DNA from: Rossellomorea sp. BNER
GTDB lineage: Bacteria; Bacillota; Bacilli; Bacillales; Bacillaceae_B
DNA: 64,000 bases
Reading direction: 5' to 3'
Assembly: GCA_024213275.1 (NCBI GenBank)
Contig: JANAVG010000018.1
Span: 48,289 to 112,288, forward strand
The translations under genes were made by a program, and so were the position numbers. Below are positions 43,532 to 54,375 of the stretch, piece after piece. Position 1 is the first letter of the stretch. Each line of letters starts with the position of its first letter. A model generated the notes under the pieces. That model was not told the origin of the DNA and did no database searches. It saw nothing but the letters and a program-made list of their open reading frames with translations.

Positions 43532-44289
43532 AGTTCATGCTCCTTTTCTATAAACCAGGCAATTTGATTCCTAACACTAACCACATCTCCAACCAAAATC
43601 ATTGCTGGATTAGAGATACGATGTTCTTGAATATCTTGTGCAATCGTTGAGAGATTGCCTGTAATCGTACGCTGTTTTTTTGTTGTGCCCCATTCAATGA
43701 CGGCAACAGGGGTTGTTTCACTTTTGCCATAGGTTATTAAGCTTGTCGTGATACGGGCGATATTGCCTACACCCATATAAAAGGCCACCGTATCAATTTG
43801 AGCAAGCGCAGACCAATTTAGAAAGTCTTTCTCCTTTTCCGGGCTGCCATGACCTGTAACAATCGCAAAGCTTGCAGCATGATCACGATGTGTCACAGGA
43901 ATCCCTGCATACGCAGGCGCGGCAATTCCTGCTGTAATACCAGGCACGATTTCAAAGGGAATTTCGGCTTTTCGTAAAATCGCGGCTTCCTCTGCGCCAC
44001 GTCCAAAGACAAAGGGGTCACCGCCTTTTAAGCGAAGTACCTGCTTGCCAAGACTGGCTTGTTCCACTAGCACACGATGAATTTCATCCTGAATCAGTCC
44101 ATGCCTTCCTGGTTCTTTTCCACAATAAATCAGCTCGGCATCCGCTTTCGCATGTGATATTAATTCAATGTTTACTAGGCGGTCATATAAAATCACATCT
44201 GCTTGCTGAATGCACTCCAATCCGCGAATTGTCAATAGTTTTGGATCACCAGGACCAGCTCCTACAATATATACAAATCCGCTCACCAT
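43525..44289 (-). CDS. cobA: Uroporphyrinogen-III C-methyltransferase (SUMT)
   Basis: 254 aa. VGAGPGDPKLLTIRGLECIQQADVILYD, VLRLKGGDPFVFGRGAEEA and VPGITAGIAAPAYAGIP are the SUMT signatures. It methylates uroporphyrinogen III twice to make precorrin-2. Overlaps the next gene by a few bases, like most of the operon. Confidence 0.93.
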   Translation of the reverse strand: MVSGFVYIVGAGPGDPKLLTIRGLECIQQADVILYDRLVNIELISHAKADAELIYCGKEPGRHGLIQDEIHRVLVEQASLGKQVLRLKGGDPFVFGRGAEEAAILRKAEIPFEIVPGITAGIAAPAYAGIPVTHRDHAASFAIVTGHGSPEKEKDFLNWSALAQIDTVAFYMGVGNIARITTSLITYGKSETTPVAVIEWGTTKKQRTITGNLSTIAQDIQEHRISNPAMILVGDVVSVRNQIAWFIEKEHELC

Positions 44290-44912
44290 TTTTCTCCTAT
44301 ACGCTGCTGCAGCCAGGCTTCACATTTTTGCTTTTCACCTTGCTCCATCCACTGTAATATCTGCGGATCCAGTAGCTCAGCTAGTAGTTGTTTTTTCAAA
44401 TCACCGGTAAAAACTTTTAAAATTTTCTGACGTGCTACCTTTAAAAAAGACACATACTGCGCGTAATGCTCTCCGTATTGCTCTGATAAGTCTACCTTTA
44501 CTTGGCGTGTTAGACCTGGACTTGCTCCTGACGTCGATACTGTCACAACGAAATCACCCCGGCGAACGACTGCCGGGTTGATAAAATCAACTCGTCCTTT
44601 TGCATCCGCACGACTGAGTAGCTGCCAATGCTGTACCGCTTCTCCCACTGCATTGTTTACCCCTTCGTCGTTTGTAACGGCGAAAATCAGGGCTGCATCA
44701 TCTAAATCAGCCGGTTCAAATGCTTTGTCTTTCCAGGTCACAAGCCCTTCATTGATATAATGCTGCAATGTTTCAGTTACCTCTTTGCTTATCACTGTCA
44801 CTAGCGCTTTTGTAGGCAGCAGCGCTTCCACCTTCTGACGTGCTACATGCCCGCCCCCAACAATGACAACCTTTTTATAGTCAGTATTCATTAATAGTGG
44901 GAAATAATTCAT
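44283..44912 (-). CDS. Precorrin-2 dehydrogenase, SirC/Met8-like
   Basis: 209 aa. N-terminal NAD fold VIVGGGHVARQKVEALL and the dimer segment GRVDFINPAVVRRGDFVVTVSTSGASPGL are those of Met8/SirC/CysG-N. It oxidises precorrin-2 to sirohydrochlorin for CbiX. It shares its last bases with cobA. Confidence 0.9.
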   Translation of the reverse strand: MNYFPLLMNTDYKKVVIVGGGHVARQKVEALLPTKALVTVISKEVTETLQHYINEGLVTWKDKAFEPADLDDAALIFAVTNDEGVNNAVGEAVQHWQLLSRADAKGRVDFINPAVVRRGDFVVTVSTSGASPGLTRQVKVDLSEQYGEHYAQYVSFLKVARQKILKVFTGDLKKQLLAELLDPQILQWMEQGEKQKCEAWLQQRIGEKW

Positions 44913-46266
44913 TGTCTACCTCCAAACATGCTGTCAGCCAATTTTTCACAAGCTGGGGATACGAAGCAAAATGAAAGTGTGCATAGCCCGCTACAAGATT
45001 TTCAGCTAAATACCCCTCCTGCCGAGCACGAAAACGGCCTTTACTAAAATAGGCTGGTGATGTATGCTCCCCTTCATAAGTTGAGTAATGGAATTCATGC
45101 CCTTTTGTCTGCTCGTTTTCATTGATTAGGAAGTTGCCAGGGACACCTGTAATTTCCCTGTAGCCTAATGCCGCTAATTTATCTTGCATCCGTACACGTC
45201 CAGGAACTACCCCGAGCATCGGGAATACCTGTCCTTGACGATTCACAATTTCCTTCGTTAAATACATAAAACCGCCGCATTCTGCCAATGTTGGCAGTCC
45301 CCGCATAAGCGCGTCCCGTATTGATTGCTTCGCTACCTCATTTTTCGCCAATCCTTCAGCGAACTCTTCCGGGAAACCGCCGCCGATATACAGCCCCTGC
45401 GCTTTTACTGGTACTTCCTCATTTTGTAATGGAGAAAAGTAATGCAATGTTGCACCATATGCACTCAGTAATTCTAAATTTTCTTCATAATAGAAGTTAA
45501 AGGCGGCATCCTTGGCAACTGCAATATGTACTTCTTTTCTTTGTGGCTGTGCATCAAAAATAGATGCAGCTACGTCCAATGATTGTGTTTTTGTAATCTC
45601 CAACAGCTGCTCCATATCTACTGTTTCTTCGATCGCTGCTGCAAGACTATCAAAATATGAATCTAAATCACCGCGTTCAATGGCAGGCACTAAACCCAGA
45701 TGGCGACTTGGCATCTTAGGTACAGCTCCTTTTGGCAGATAGCCAATGACAGGAATTCCACATTCTTGTTCAATCGCAGATTTGACAATTTCAAAATGGC
45801 TTTTACTTCCTAATCGATTGGCAATAACACCGACAATATTAGGATTTCCTTCTAACATTTGAAATCCTTTAACAATCGCAGCCGCACTTCTTGCCATACT
45901 TGCCGCATTGACAATTAGAATGACTGGACTTTTTGTAATCTCACTAATATGGGCAGAAGATCCTTCATTTGTTAATGGGGATTTGCCATCATAGAAGCCC
46001 ATCACCCCTTCAATAATAGCTGCATCTGCATCTTGGCTGGCTCTTGCGACAATGGCACGGACTGTATCATGGTCCATCATGAAACTATCAATATTACGAG
46101 AAGGGCGTTTGGTGACAGCTGTATGATACGTTGGGTCTATATAATCTGGGCCGCATTTAAAGCCCTGGACTTTTAAACCACGCTTCATAAGCGCACGCAT
46201 GATACCGATTGTGAAAGTTGTTTTTCCAACACCGCTCCCAGTGCCAGCTAGAATAAAGCGATTCAT
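44881..46266 (-). CDS. cbiA: Cobyrinate a,c-diamide synthase
   Basis: 461 aa. The N-terminal P-loop GTGSGVGKTTFTIGIMRAL opens a dethiobiotin-synthetase-like domain; the C-terminal glutamine amidotransferase half has the catalytic cysteine in TLAECGGFMYL and a histidine near AHFHFAS. ATP- and glutamine-dependent amidation of cobyrinate at a and c. Confidence 0.93.
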   Translation of the reverse strand: MNRFILAGTGSGVGKTTFTIGIMRALMKRGLKVQGFKCGPDYIDPTYHTAVTKRPSRNIDSFMMDHDTVRAIVARASQDADAAIIEGVMGFYDGKSPLTNEGSSAHISEITKSPVILIVNAASMARSAAAIVKGFQMLEGNPNIVGVIANRLGSKSHFEIVKSAIEQECGIPVIGYLPKGAVPKMPSRHLGLVPAIERGDLDSYFDSLAAAIEETVDMEQLLEITKTQSLDVAASIFDAQPQRKEVHIAVAKDAAFNFYYEENLELLSAYGATLHYFSPLQNEEVPVKAQGLYIGGGFPEEFAEGLAKNEVAKQSIRDALMRGLPTLAECGGFMYLTKEIVNRQGQVFPMLGVVPGRVRMQDKLAALGYREITGVPGNFLINENEQTKGHEFHYSTYEGEHTSPAYFSKGRFRARQEGYLAENLVAGYAHFHFASYPQLVKNWLTACLEVDNELFPTINEY

Positions 46267-47399
46267 TGTGCTTCCTCCTCAAAGTTGACACGTGCAATGG
46301 AAATGGTCACATTTCCGCTTTTCTTTTTCTCCAGCAATAATTCCTTTGCATTCGCATAACGCATTGCGGCCGGCTCACTCACACCATACGCACCTGTATA
46401 TTTAAATACGGTTTCTGACGGATTTTGCATTGGTATTTCATTCAGCTGTTCAGGTGTGTAAGTAACAAACGGCCAATTATATTTAGCCGTTAATTCAAGC
46501 AAGCCTGTCTCGTTTTTCTTTAAATTGATGGTTGCAACTGCTTTGACACTTTTTTTGCTTAAACTCAGCTCCGCTAATGTTTCATCTATGACTTGTTCAA
46601 TTTCTGCTATTGCCGTACCACGATTACAGCCAATGCCAAGTACAATTGACTTCGGACGATATATAACTCCGTTCTCAAGCAGCACCTCTTCATGCGGCTC
46701 CATTATACGATCTGTAATGACCAGTGCCGCTTGTGGCTTTGCCATAATTGCTTCATCTATTGATGGATACATTTTCAAATGGTTCGGAATTGGACGATCG
46801 TACATCCACCAATTTTTTTCTCCCGTTTCTTGCACAATCGCAACATGCTCTTCATTGACAACCGAAGCACTAACAGGTGTTAATTTTTCTTCGCTATCCC
46901 ACATCCACCCAAATTGGGCGCCAAATAAATCCACGGGAATCGTCTTTTGAACATCTGATGCGGTTGTAACAACGGGTGCAGCACCAATAGCTTTTGCAAA
47001 TTCAAGGGTTAAGGCATTGGCACCGCCCATATGCCCTGATAATACGCTGACGACATACTGACCTTTATCATCCACTACTAACACGGCAGGGTCTTTCTTT
47101 TTATCAATCAAAAGTGGAGCAATCATGCGAACGACAGCTCCGAGGGAAATGATGCAGATGATTCCTTTATACTGCTGGAACAAAGCGGGCAATAATAGGC
47201 GAACCGTACCATCAAATAACTGAATGTTACGTGCTTCTTCGTCGCCCTGCTCGAATTTCTTCATATAATACAGGTCCGCATACGGGAATTTTTCCGCATA
47301 GCTCCTTGCATGTACCACCCCATGTTTTGTAATGGCGACGAGGGCATATGGTTTGCGCTTTTCTATTACAGGAATTTCACCTTCATGTAAACTAATCAT
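46263..47399 (-). CDS. cbiG: Cobalt-precorrin-5A hydrolase
   Basis: 378 aa. N-terminal domain with IICIISLGAVVRMIAPLL and VSVLSGHMGGANALTLEFA; C-terminal CbiG domain begins with SIVLGIGCNRGTAIAEIEQ. It opens the delta-lactone of cobalt-precorrin-5A and releases acetaldehyde. Overlaps cbiF at its start and cbiA at its end. Confidence 0.92.
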   Translation of the reverse strand: MISLHEGEIPVIEKRKPYALVAITKHGVVHARSYAEKFPYADLYYMKKFEQGDEEARNIQLFDGTVRLLLPALFQQYKGIICIISLGAVVRMIAPLLIDKKKDPAVLVVDDKGQYVVSVLSGHMGGANALTLEFAKAIGAAPVVTTASDVQKTIPVDLFGAQFGWMWDSEEKLTPVSASVVNEEHVAIVQETGEKNWWMYDRPIPNHLKMYPSIDEAIMAKPQAALVITDRIMEPHEEVLLENGVIYRPKSIVLGIGCNRGTAIAEIEQVIDETLAELSLSKKSVKAVATINLKKNETGLLELTAKYNWPFVTYTPEQLNEIPMQNPSETVFKYTGAYGVSEPAAMRYANAKELLLEKKKSGNVTISIARVNFEEEAQ

Positions 47400-48174
47400 T
47401 CGCCTTCACTCCTTTGCGGAAGCCATGAGTAAAGGTTTTGTCATATAGCTTCGAACGATAGTTTTTTTCATGGATATGCGGGTCTAATGCCCAGCCTGCT
47501 AGAATCATCGCATGCTTGCGAATGCCGTTGACACGCATCGCTTCATCTAATTCAGCCAGTGTTGTGCGGACAACTTTTTGATCAGGCCACGAAGCACGCT
47601 GCACAACAGCAACTGGTGTATCGTTTGCCCATCCTGCTGCCTGCAATTCTTTCGTAATTTTCTTTGTTAATGTTGCACTTAAAAACATGGCAATCGTACA
47701 GTGATGACTTGCCAGTGCCTGTAATTTTTCACGCTCTGGAACAGGTGTACGCCCTTCAGCCCGAGTTAAAATAAGCGTTTGCGTTAAATCTGGAATCGTC
47801 AGCTCCGCTCCAACTGCTGCTGCAGATGCAAAAACTGAACTTACACCTGGAACAACTTCATAGCTGATATCATGCTGCTTTAGGAGTGCCACTTGCTCCA
47901 TCGTTGCCCCGTACATGGCCGGATCGCCTGTATGTAAACGTACAACCGTTTTGCCTGCATTGACACGCTCGACGATGCAATCCACCATTTCCTGCAGATG
48001 CATCCCAGCTGTACGGATAATTTCTGCCGACTCCTTCGCTTCCGCTACTAAAGTATCACTAACGAGTGAATCAGTATACATCACAACATCGGCTTCCTTT
48101 AATAGCTTTAAACCTTTCACTGTAATTAAATCCGGGTCTCCAGGACCTGCTCCGATAATCGAAATTTTCTTCAT
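47392..48174 (-). CDS. cbiF: Precorrin-4 / cobalt-precorrin-4 C11-methyltransferase
   Basis: 260 aa from [21 protein letters not shown] at 48174, whose ATG overlaps the cbiL stop in TAATG. VVRLHTGDPAMYGATMEQ and VPGVSSVFASAAAVGAELT are tetrapyrrole-methylase motifs of the CobM/CbiF group. It methylates C11 of the ring. Confidence 0.92.
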   Translation of the reverse strand: MKKISIIGAGPGDPDLITVKGLKLLKEADVVMYTDSLVSDTLVAEAKESAEIIRTAGMHLQEMVDCIVERVNAGKTVVRLHTGDPAMYGATMEQVALLKQHDISYEVVPGVSSVFASAAAVGAELTIPDLTQTLILTRAEGRTPVPEREKLQALASHHCTIAMFLSATLTKKITKELQAAGWANDTPVAVVQRASWPDQKVVRTTLAELDEAMRVNGIRKHAMILAGWALDPHIHEKNYRSKLYDKTFTHGFRKGVKAND

Positions 48175-48878
48175 TATTTCCGCACCACCATACATGACAA
48201 GTAATTTAATTCTGCACCCCGAAGTTCATTGACCTTCCAAATCACCTCTTCGTCAGATGTAACTTTTGTAACGACATGTGTACTGTCTAATAATTTCATT
48301 TCCTCCAACAGGTCGAGCATTGCGTCTAATACTTTGGCTACTTTGATAAAGACGATTGCATCGTGGGTTTCAATCACCCGGCGCATCTCCTCCATATCCT
48401 CCGTAGCAGGAATCATAGCCACATGGTCATCACCATCAGCCAATGCAATCCCTAAGCGATTAACAGAACCATTAAAGGACGAAATACCCGCTACCGTTTC
48501 AAGCGGTACATCTGGGTGGATTGATTTCATTAAGTTCATTAAATGAATAAATGTGCTGAACAGCATCGGATCCCCTTCTGTCACAAAAGCTACATCTTTG
48601 CCTTGAACTAAATAGCTATAAATAGCTTCCGCTGATTTTGTCCACTCCGTGCGCAGGGTATCTTCATCTTTTGTCATAGGGAATACTAAACCTAGCATTT
48701 CTTTTTCAGCTGGGTTAATATACACTTCTACAATACGATGGGCATACGATTTACTGCCCTTTAATTTCTTCGGATAAGCAATGACCGGGCTTTCTTGTAA
48801 TCTGCGAAATGCTTTTACAGTGATTAATTCTGGATCTCCCGGACCTACACCTAATCCATATAAGGTTCCCATTTTCAT
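48174..48878 (-). CDS. cbiL: Precorrin-2 C20-methyltransferase
   Basis: 234 aa. [27 protein letters not shown] and [16 protein letters not shown] with [18 protein letters not shown] match CbiL/CobI. It methylates C20 of (cobalt-)sirohydrochlorin. It overlaps cbiET by four bases. Confidence 0.92.
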   Translation of the reverse strand: MKMGTLYGLGVGPGDPELITVKAFRRLQESPVIAYPKKLKGSKSYAHRIVEVYINPAEKEMLGLVFPMTKDEDTLRTEWTKSAEAIYSYLVQGKDVAFVTEGDPMLFSTFIHLMNLMKSIHPDVPLETVAGISSFNGSVNRLGIALADGDDHVAMIPATEDMEEMRRVIETHDAIVFIKVAKVLDAMLDLLEEMKLLDSTHVVTKVTSDEEVIWKVNELRGAELNYLSCMVVRK

Positions 48879-50083
48879 GATTCTTTTCCTTTCTTTGCTG
48901 TCAAAATAAAGACTGGATTTAACGGTTCAAAGCGCGTTAAATTTAAGATTGGCTTACTTTTTGAAATCTGTGCTTGTATGATTGATACTTCACAGCCTAA
49001 TGTTTTTAAATGCTGCAAGGCTTTTGTCAAATTTTCGATCGTCGCAAGGTTCATAACAAGGCGGCCATCTGGCTGTAAGCGTGATATACAGGTTTGCAAT
49101 AAAAGCTCCATATTTCCACCGTTGCCGCCAATAAAAATGGCATGCGGATCTGGGAATTCGTCTAGACGGTCAGGCGCCTTCCCTAGAACGGCAACAAAAT
49201 CTGTACGATGTTTTAATTGATTTTCCAAGCAGTTTTTAAGGTCTCCCTCATTTTTTTCAATTGCATACACAGCACCTTCTCGAGCCATTTTCGCTGCTTC
49301 AATGGCAACTGAACCGGTGCAGGTTCCAATATCCCAAACAATGCTATTGTTTTTCAGCCCTAGCTCTTGTAAACAAAGGGTTCGAATTTCTTTTTTAGTA
49401 ATTAATCCTTTATCTGGCTTTCTCTGAAGAAAGGCATCATCCGGAATTCCAATAGGGGTGCGTTCGACCAACAATCTTTGCTTTAATATCACAACATTTA
49501 AAGGAAAAAATGAGGTTTGTTCCATTTCATCTAATGTGAAAAAGCGGCAGCGTTCGTTTTCACCTTGCAAATTTTCAGCAACAAAGGCATCATATTCTGT
49601 CATGCCGAAACGCTTTAAATACTTTGCAATTGCCTGGGGAGAATTCGTTTCATCCGTTAAAACAGCCATTTTTTTACGTCCATCAATTCTTTGTGCCAAA
49701 CCTTTCATAGAACGGCCGTGCAAGCTGACAACATACGCATCCTGCCAGCTTTCCTGCATTCTAGAAAAAGCGAGCTGTACAGAGCTGATATAAGGATAAA
49801 TCTCTAATGGAAGCTTTTTCGCAAGTACACTGCCAAGTCCATAAAACAATGGATCACCGGATACTAAAATAACGACATTTCGTGTTTCTTGCTGTAGTTC
49901 AGCTGTTAACGCTGACAAACCACCTTTGATTACTTTTTTCTCTTTTTTAAATTCTTGGAAAAAACGCAAATGACGTTCCCCGCCTACAAGTACATCACAT
50001 TCATCAATCCACTCTACATATTGGGGGTGCATACCTTTCGCGCCATTATCCCCTATACCAATCATCTTCATCCAATTTGTCAA
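48875..50083 (-). CDS. cbiET: Precorrin-6Y C5,15-methyltransferase (decarboxylating), CbiE-CbiT fusion
   Basis: 402 aa. N-terminal CbiE (about 1-200) has [32 protein letters not shown] and [16 protein letters not shown]; the C-terminal CbiT half has [23 protein letters not shown] and [16 protein letters not shown]. It methylates C5 and C15 and decarboxylates ring C. The fused form is the one found in P. megaterium. Confidence 0.93.
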   Translation of the reverse strand: MTNWMKMIGIGDNGAKGMHPQYVEWIDECDVLVGGERHLRFFQEFKKEKKVIKGGLSALTAELQQETRNVVILVSGDPLFYGLGSVLAKKLPLEIYPYISSVQLAFSRMQESWQDAYVVSLHGRSMKGLAQRIDGRKKMAVLTDETNSPQAIAKYLKRFGMTEYDAFVAENLQGENERCRFFTLDEMEQTSFFPLNVVILKQRLLVERTPIGIPDDAFLQRKPDKGLITKKEIRTLCLQELGLKNNSIVWDIGTCTGSVAIEAAKMAREGAVYAIEKNEGDLKNCLENQLKHRTDFVAVLGKAPDRLDEFPDPHAIFIGGNGGNMELLLQTCISRLQPDGRLVMNLATIENLTKALQHLKTLGCEVSIIQAQISKSKPILNLTRFEPLNPVFILTAKKGKES

Positions 50084-51182
50084 TATTCTCAGCCTTTCCT
50101 AAACAATCTCCATTCATGGCATACAAGGTTGTCGACACTTTCATGTCAGTTTTTAGGTGATTCAGTGCATAGTAGCAGCAATTTTTGCACAGTGCTGCAA
50201 AGAATTCCTCGTTTCCCTGAAGCATTTCACCGACCTGTGAAGCTGTATTCGCCTGTAAAATTTCTCGCTGCGTTTCTTCCTTAACACCCACTTTATTTGC
50301 AATGCCTGCTAAAAACTCAAAGCTGACTGGTGCGCTTTTGGAGTGAACCATCATAACGCCTTGTGCCACTTTTGAAAACTTTCCCATCATCCCCACTAGC
50401 GAGATCATCGGAATTTTCTTTTTTGCAATATTTTTTAACGTAAAACCGACAAAGTCGCCCATCTCTATAAAGGCTTCCTCTGGTAAATGAGGATACTGCT
50501 GCATGGCAAATTTTTCACTGCGTCCACCCGTGGTAATCACTAAATGCTCACATCCTGCTTCTTTTGCAACATTGATTGCTTGAACAATACTTGCCATATA
50601 AGCGGAACTTGAAAATGGCACCACTGTTCCTCTTGTACCTAATATGGAAATTCCTCCAATAATACCTAGTCGCCCATTCAAAGTTTTTTTAGCAATCTCT
50701 TCCCCATCTGGTACGGAGATGATCACTTCAATTCCACAATCCAAATTGAATTTTTCTATCGCTTCTTGTACAACACCAGATATCATTTTACGCGGCACGG
50801 GGTTTATCGCTGCTTGACCTGCAGGTACAGGAAGCCCCGCTTTAGTCACTCGCCCTACACCAATCCCGCCATCTAAATGGATGCCTTCTTCTTTGGTAAA
50901 ACGAACCGTACTTTGAATTCTTGCTTGATGTGTAGCATCCGGATCGTCCCCGGCATCTTTGATCGTTTCGCACATGACCCGGTCATCTGATACTTCAAAA
51001 GTCGTTACTTTAAAGGTTGCATACTGGCCAACCGGCAAATATATCGTGACTTCCTTCGGTACCTTCCCCATCACAAGAGCCTGCAGTGCTGCCTTTGTCA
51101 TCGCTGTTGCACAAGACCCTGTCGTGTAGCCATGACGCATTTGTGAAGGGTCTTTTTTATTTCGTTTCTTTTGCTCGCTCAT
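50046..51182 (-). CDS. cbiD: Cobalt-precorrin-5B C1-methyltransferase
   Basis: 378 aa from MSEQKKRNK at 51182, within the end of cbi[18 protein letters not shown] at the start and [25 protein letters not shown] define CbiD. It methylates C1 in the anaerobic pathway, confirming that the operon encodes the early-cobalt route. Confidence 0.93.
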   Translation of the reverse strand: MSEQKKRNKKDPSQMRHGYTTGSCATAMTKAALQALVMGKVPKEVTIYLPVGQYATFKVTTFEVSDDRVMCETIKDAGDDPDATHQARIQSTVRFTKEEGIHLDGGIGVGRVTKAGLPVPAGQAAINPVPRKMISGVVQEAIEKFNLDCGIEVIISVPDGEEIAKKTLNGRLGIIGGISILGTRGTVVPFSSSAYMASIVQAINVAKEAGCEHLVITTGGRSEKFAMQQYPHLPEEAFIEMGDFVGFTLKNIAKKKIPMISLVGMMGKFSKVAQGVMMVHSKSAPVSFEFLAGIANKVGVKEETQREILQANTASQVGEMLQGNEEFFAALCKNCCYYALNHLKTDMKVSTTLYAMNGDCLGKAENIDKLDEDDWYRG

Positions 51183-51831
51183 CTGCCATAATCGAAATGG
51201 CATTAAGTGCTGCTACCGTCACTGTACTGCCACCCTTTCTTCCTGTGTTCGTAATAAACGGGATTCCTTCAAGAACGGATAATTCTGCTTTCGATTCTGC
51301 TGCTGAAACAAAGCCAACTGGCATACCAATAATCAGGTCAGGTTTAGCAATCCCTTCTTTAATTAAACGAATTAACTCCAACAAAGCGGTTGGTGCATTG
51401 CCAATGGCATATATCCCGCCTTCATGTAAACGCGATGCTTTTTGCATGGAAATAATCGCTCGTGTTGTGCCTTGAGCCTTCGCTTCCTTTGAAACATCTT
51501 CATCGGCAATATAACAATGTAAATCCCCGCCATGCTTTTGGAATCGCTTACGGCCTGATCCGCTTTCAATCATTTGTACATCCACCACTACATGACGGCT
51601 TGCTAAAATGGATTTAATCCCTGCCTCAATAGCATCAGGTGTAAATATCATGCTCCGTCCTAACTCAAAATCTGCTGAGGCGTGAATGACCCGCCGAACA
51701 ACCAGCCATTGCTCTTCTGTAAATGAATGTTCGCCCATTTCTTCTTTAATAATGGAGAAACTGTGATCATAAATTTTGTCTGGATCTACCGTTACCGGTG
51801 TAAATTTTGTATTAAAGTTCATGTTTGCCAT
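51157..51831 (-). CDS. cbiC: Precorrin-8X methylmutase
   Basis: 224 aa. RRVIHASADFELGRSMIFTPDAIEAG has the catalytic histidine of CbiC/CobH, and IIGMPVGFVSAAESKAEL follows. It moves the C11 methyl to C12 to give cobyrinate. Overlaps both neighbours. Confidence 0.93.
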   Translation of the reverse strand: MANMNFNTKFTPVTVDPDKIYDHSFSIIKEEMGEHSFTEEQWLVVRRVIHASADFELGRSMIFTPDAIEAGIKSILASRHVVVDVQMIESGSGRKRFQKHGGDLHCYIADEDVSKEAKAQGTTRAIISMQKASRLHEGGIYAIGNAPTALLELIRLIKEGIAKPDLIIGMPVGFVSAAESKAELSVLEGIPFITNTGRKGGSTVTVAALNAISIMADERAKETK

Positions 51832-52588
51832 GAATAAATCCCTCCAAAGTTTTAGTCACTTCTTCGAAAGAAGTACAAAAATTTTCATATTCAATCGCTG
51901 GCCGTTTTATTAAGAGAACCGGTATCCCTAATTGCAGAGCAGATGACATTTTTTCATCTACAGCTCCTACTTTTCCGCTTTCTTTTGTGATCATTAAAGT
52001 CACTTGATATTGCTCATACAATGCTTTATTTAATGACTCCGAAAATGGACCCTGGATCGCAATAATATCCTTTTGTTTAATACCTAACTGATTGCATTTC
52101 TCCATATTCCCTTTATTCGGAAGCATTCTGCAAATAAGCCGGATATCATCACGCATTAAATAGTTCGTAAATAGTTCTAATGTTTTACTCCCTGTTGTCA
52201 GCATGATCGTTCCTTTATGAGATTGAGCTGATTTTGCCGCCTCTTCATAACTTTCTACTTCCGTAATAAGTGGAGAATGAAACTGTTCTTTTGGCCTTTC
52301 ATATCGAATGTATGGAATATCACATGCTTTTGCTGCTGCCATTGCGGTTTTCGACGCTTCTTCTGCATATGGATGGCTGGCGTCGACTACACAGGTCATC
52401 TTTTGCTTCTGAATAAGCGCCATCATATCATCCACTGATAACCGCCCCACTTGATAAGGAATATGCTGGACTTTTAAACTTTCGGCTGCAGATTCTGTGA
52501 CAACTGTTGCTATTAAAGGATAGCCTTGATTTAGCAATTTAATGGCTAATGCTCTCGCATCACTTGTGCCTGCTAAAAATAAAATCAT
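51812..52588 (-). CDS. cbiJ: Precorrin-6A reductase
   Basis: 258 aa. LAGTSDARALAIKLLNQGYPLIATVVTE, CVVDASHPYAEEASKTA and RPAIEYENFCTSFEEV are CbiJ/CobK signatures. NADPH-dependent reduction of the macrocycle. Confidence 0.9.
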   Translation of the reverse strand: MILFLAGTSDARALAIKLLNQGYPLIATVVTESAAESLKVQHIPYQVGRLSVDDMMALIQKQKMTCVVDASHPYAEEASKTAMAAAKACDIPYIRYERPKEQFHSPLITEVESYEEAAKSAQSHKGTIMLTTGSKTLELFTNYLMRDDIRLICRMLPNKGNMEKCNQLGIKQKDIIAIQGPFSESLNKALYEQYQVTLMITKESGKVGAVDEKMSSALQLGIPVLLIKRPAIEYENFCTSFEEVTKTLEGFIHGKHEL

Positions 52589-52597
52589 GTATACCTC

Positions 52598-54220
52598 CTA
52601 GTCTCCACATGGTGCCGGCTCGACTTCAATTTTGGAGCTCATATCCTGATAGTTAAAATACTGGATTCTTTTGACACGTTTAAAATATTTAAAAAGGCGC
52701 TCATTTGGATGTGCATTTTGTTTGTATTCTTCTATAATCTTTGTTAATAACGGTATTAGCTGATCTGGTTCAATTCCTTCTGCCACTGGCTGTGCAGCAT
52801 GGGCTGTACGGCCAACCGGCTTTGCACCAATAAATAAGTCAAATTTTTTCTTACGGTAAACGATCCCGATATCATCGAATACTGCCCGATAACAGGCCAT
52901 ACCACAGCCATTGAAACCAATATGTAATTCTTTTGGAAGCTTTAAGCCCCCCAATTTGGCTGCAATTTCTTCTGCATATGGAATGGATTCTGCTTTTTCG
53001 CCGTAGCAAAAATCACAAGCTTTTAAATTTAAGACATCGCCCACTGGCATAACCGTTAAATGGTTTTGCTCAAGTTTCTGAACAATCGATTCAGGCTGAT
53101 CTGTTGGAATCTTGACTAAAAAACGATGGTCTGGTGTATATTCCATGGTGCCTTTCTCGCCAACGGCTTCTGCTAACACTTTCATTTGCTCCGGAGTGAT
53201 CATTTTATTAGCAACACCAGGGGAAACAGCAAATTCAAATATTTCTTCGATCGGCTGCTGTACGAAAAATGGATTTTCCAATTCCGTTTTAGTCACCATA
53301 GATACAGCCTTTAAAGCCATATCTAAAGAGCTAAATTCCTGTTTTTTTTTCACAATTTGCTTATAATCAGCGGCAGTTTCCCCAGTTTCTTGATTTAAAG
53401 CCCATGGTTCAGCTTCCTTCTTCAAACGTTGATGCGGTTTTAAACTTTGTGTCTCTTCCCCTAACGTATATTTACGCTGATAACCTCGAGGGGTAATGAT
53501 TTTATTGTCATAAAAGAATGTAGAAGAATTCCCGATAATAACAGTTGTCAGCATTCCTATATCATGTTCAAGCATTTCCGCTAGTGTTGTCAGCACTACA
53601 TTTTGTTTTTCACGGTAGGCACTTTTCACAAGCCCCACTGGTGTATTAGGAGAACGATATTTTAATAGAATGTTTTGTGCCTCTACAATTTGACGTGTCC
53701 GCCGGCCGCTTTTCGGATTGTATAAAGCAATCACAAAATCTGCCATAGCAGCTGCTTCAATGCGCTTTTCAATAACAGTCCAAGGCGTTAAATGGTCACT
53801 TAAACTTATCGTGCAGGAATCATGCATGACTGGAGCACCCAATAAACTCGCACATGAATTAATCGCTGAAATGCCAGGAACAATTTCTACGGCAATCCCT
53901 TCTTTCTCGGTCCAGCCCATTTCAATCAGCACTTCATACACCAATCCAGCCATGCCATATACACCTGAATCTCCACTAGAAATCACGGAGACAATATTGC
54001 CTGCTTCAGCTTTCTTTACCGCATCTTGGGCACGTGATACTTCTTCAGTCATACCCGTACTAACAATCGATTTTGCTGTTACCAACGGTTCAATAAGCTC
54101 TACGTATGTTTTATAGCCAATGATACAATCACTCTGCTGCAATGCATCGACAGCTCGTTTTGTAATATGCTCACGATCTCCGGGACCGAAACCAACAACA
54201 AAAATTTTTCCCTTTTTCAT
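52598..54220 (-). CDS. cbiH60: Precorrin-3B C17-methyltransferase with Fe-S C-terminal domain (CbiH60)
   Basis: 540 aa. The N-terminal half (about 1-245) is the CbiH methylase: VVGFGPGDREHITKRAVDAL, VISSGDSGVYGMAGLVYE and VPGISAINSCASLLGAPV. The C-terminal part has ferredoxin-like nitrite/sulfite reductase motifs with cysteines in KACDFCYG and HIGFNGCGMACY for a 4Fe-4S cluster. CbiH60 of P. megaterium contracts the ring using this cluster. It is the first gene behind the cobalamin riboswitch. Confidence 0.9.
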   Translation of the reverse strand: MKKGKIFVVGFGPGDREHITKRAVDALQQSDCIIGYKTYVELIEPLVTAKSIVSTGMTEEVSRAQDAVKKAEAGNIVSVISSGDSGVYGMAGLVYEVLIEMGWTEKEGIAVEIVPGISAINSCASLLGAPVMHDSCTISLSDHLTPWTVIEKRIEAAAMADFVIALYNPKSGRRTRQIVEAQNILLKYRSPNTPVGLVKSAYREKQNVVLTTLAEMLEHDIGMLTTVIIGNSSTFFYDNKIITPRGYQRKYTLGEETQSLKPHQRLKKEAEPWALNQETGETAADYKQIVKKKQEFSSLDMALKAVSMVTKTELENPFFVQQPIEEIFEFAVSPGVANKMITPEQMKVLAEAVGEKGTMEYTPDHRFLVKIPTDQPESIVQKLEQNHLTVMPVGDVLNLKACDFCYGEKAESIPYAEEIAAKLGGLKLPKELHIGFNGCGMACYRAVFDDIGIVYRKKKFDLFIGAKPVGRTAHAAQPVAEGIEPDQLIPLLTKIIEEYKQNAHPNERLFKYFKRVKRIQYFNYQDMSSKIEVEPAPCGD

Positions 54221-54232
54221 CGGCTTACCTCC

Positions 54233-54275
54233 AAATAAAAAATGCCTGCACTCCTTTTCAAAGGAATACAGGCAT
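54233..54275 (-). terminator. Expression-platform terminator of the cobalamin riboswitch
   Basis: On the minus strand ATGCCTG...CAGGCAT forms a long stem that ends in TTTTTT, just before the cbiH60 start. Confidence 0.85.
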
Positions 54276-54375
54276 GTGAAAATAACAATATAAATAAAAA
54301 ATTATACTGAAACACAAAGTCAATAAATATTATTGTCCCGCCTATACTTCTCCCTCCGAAAAGCAAGTGTCGTTT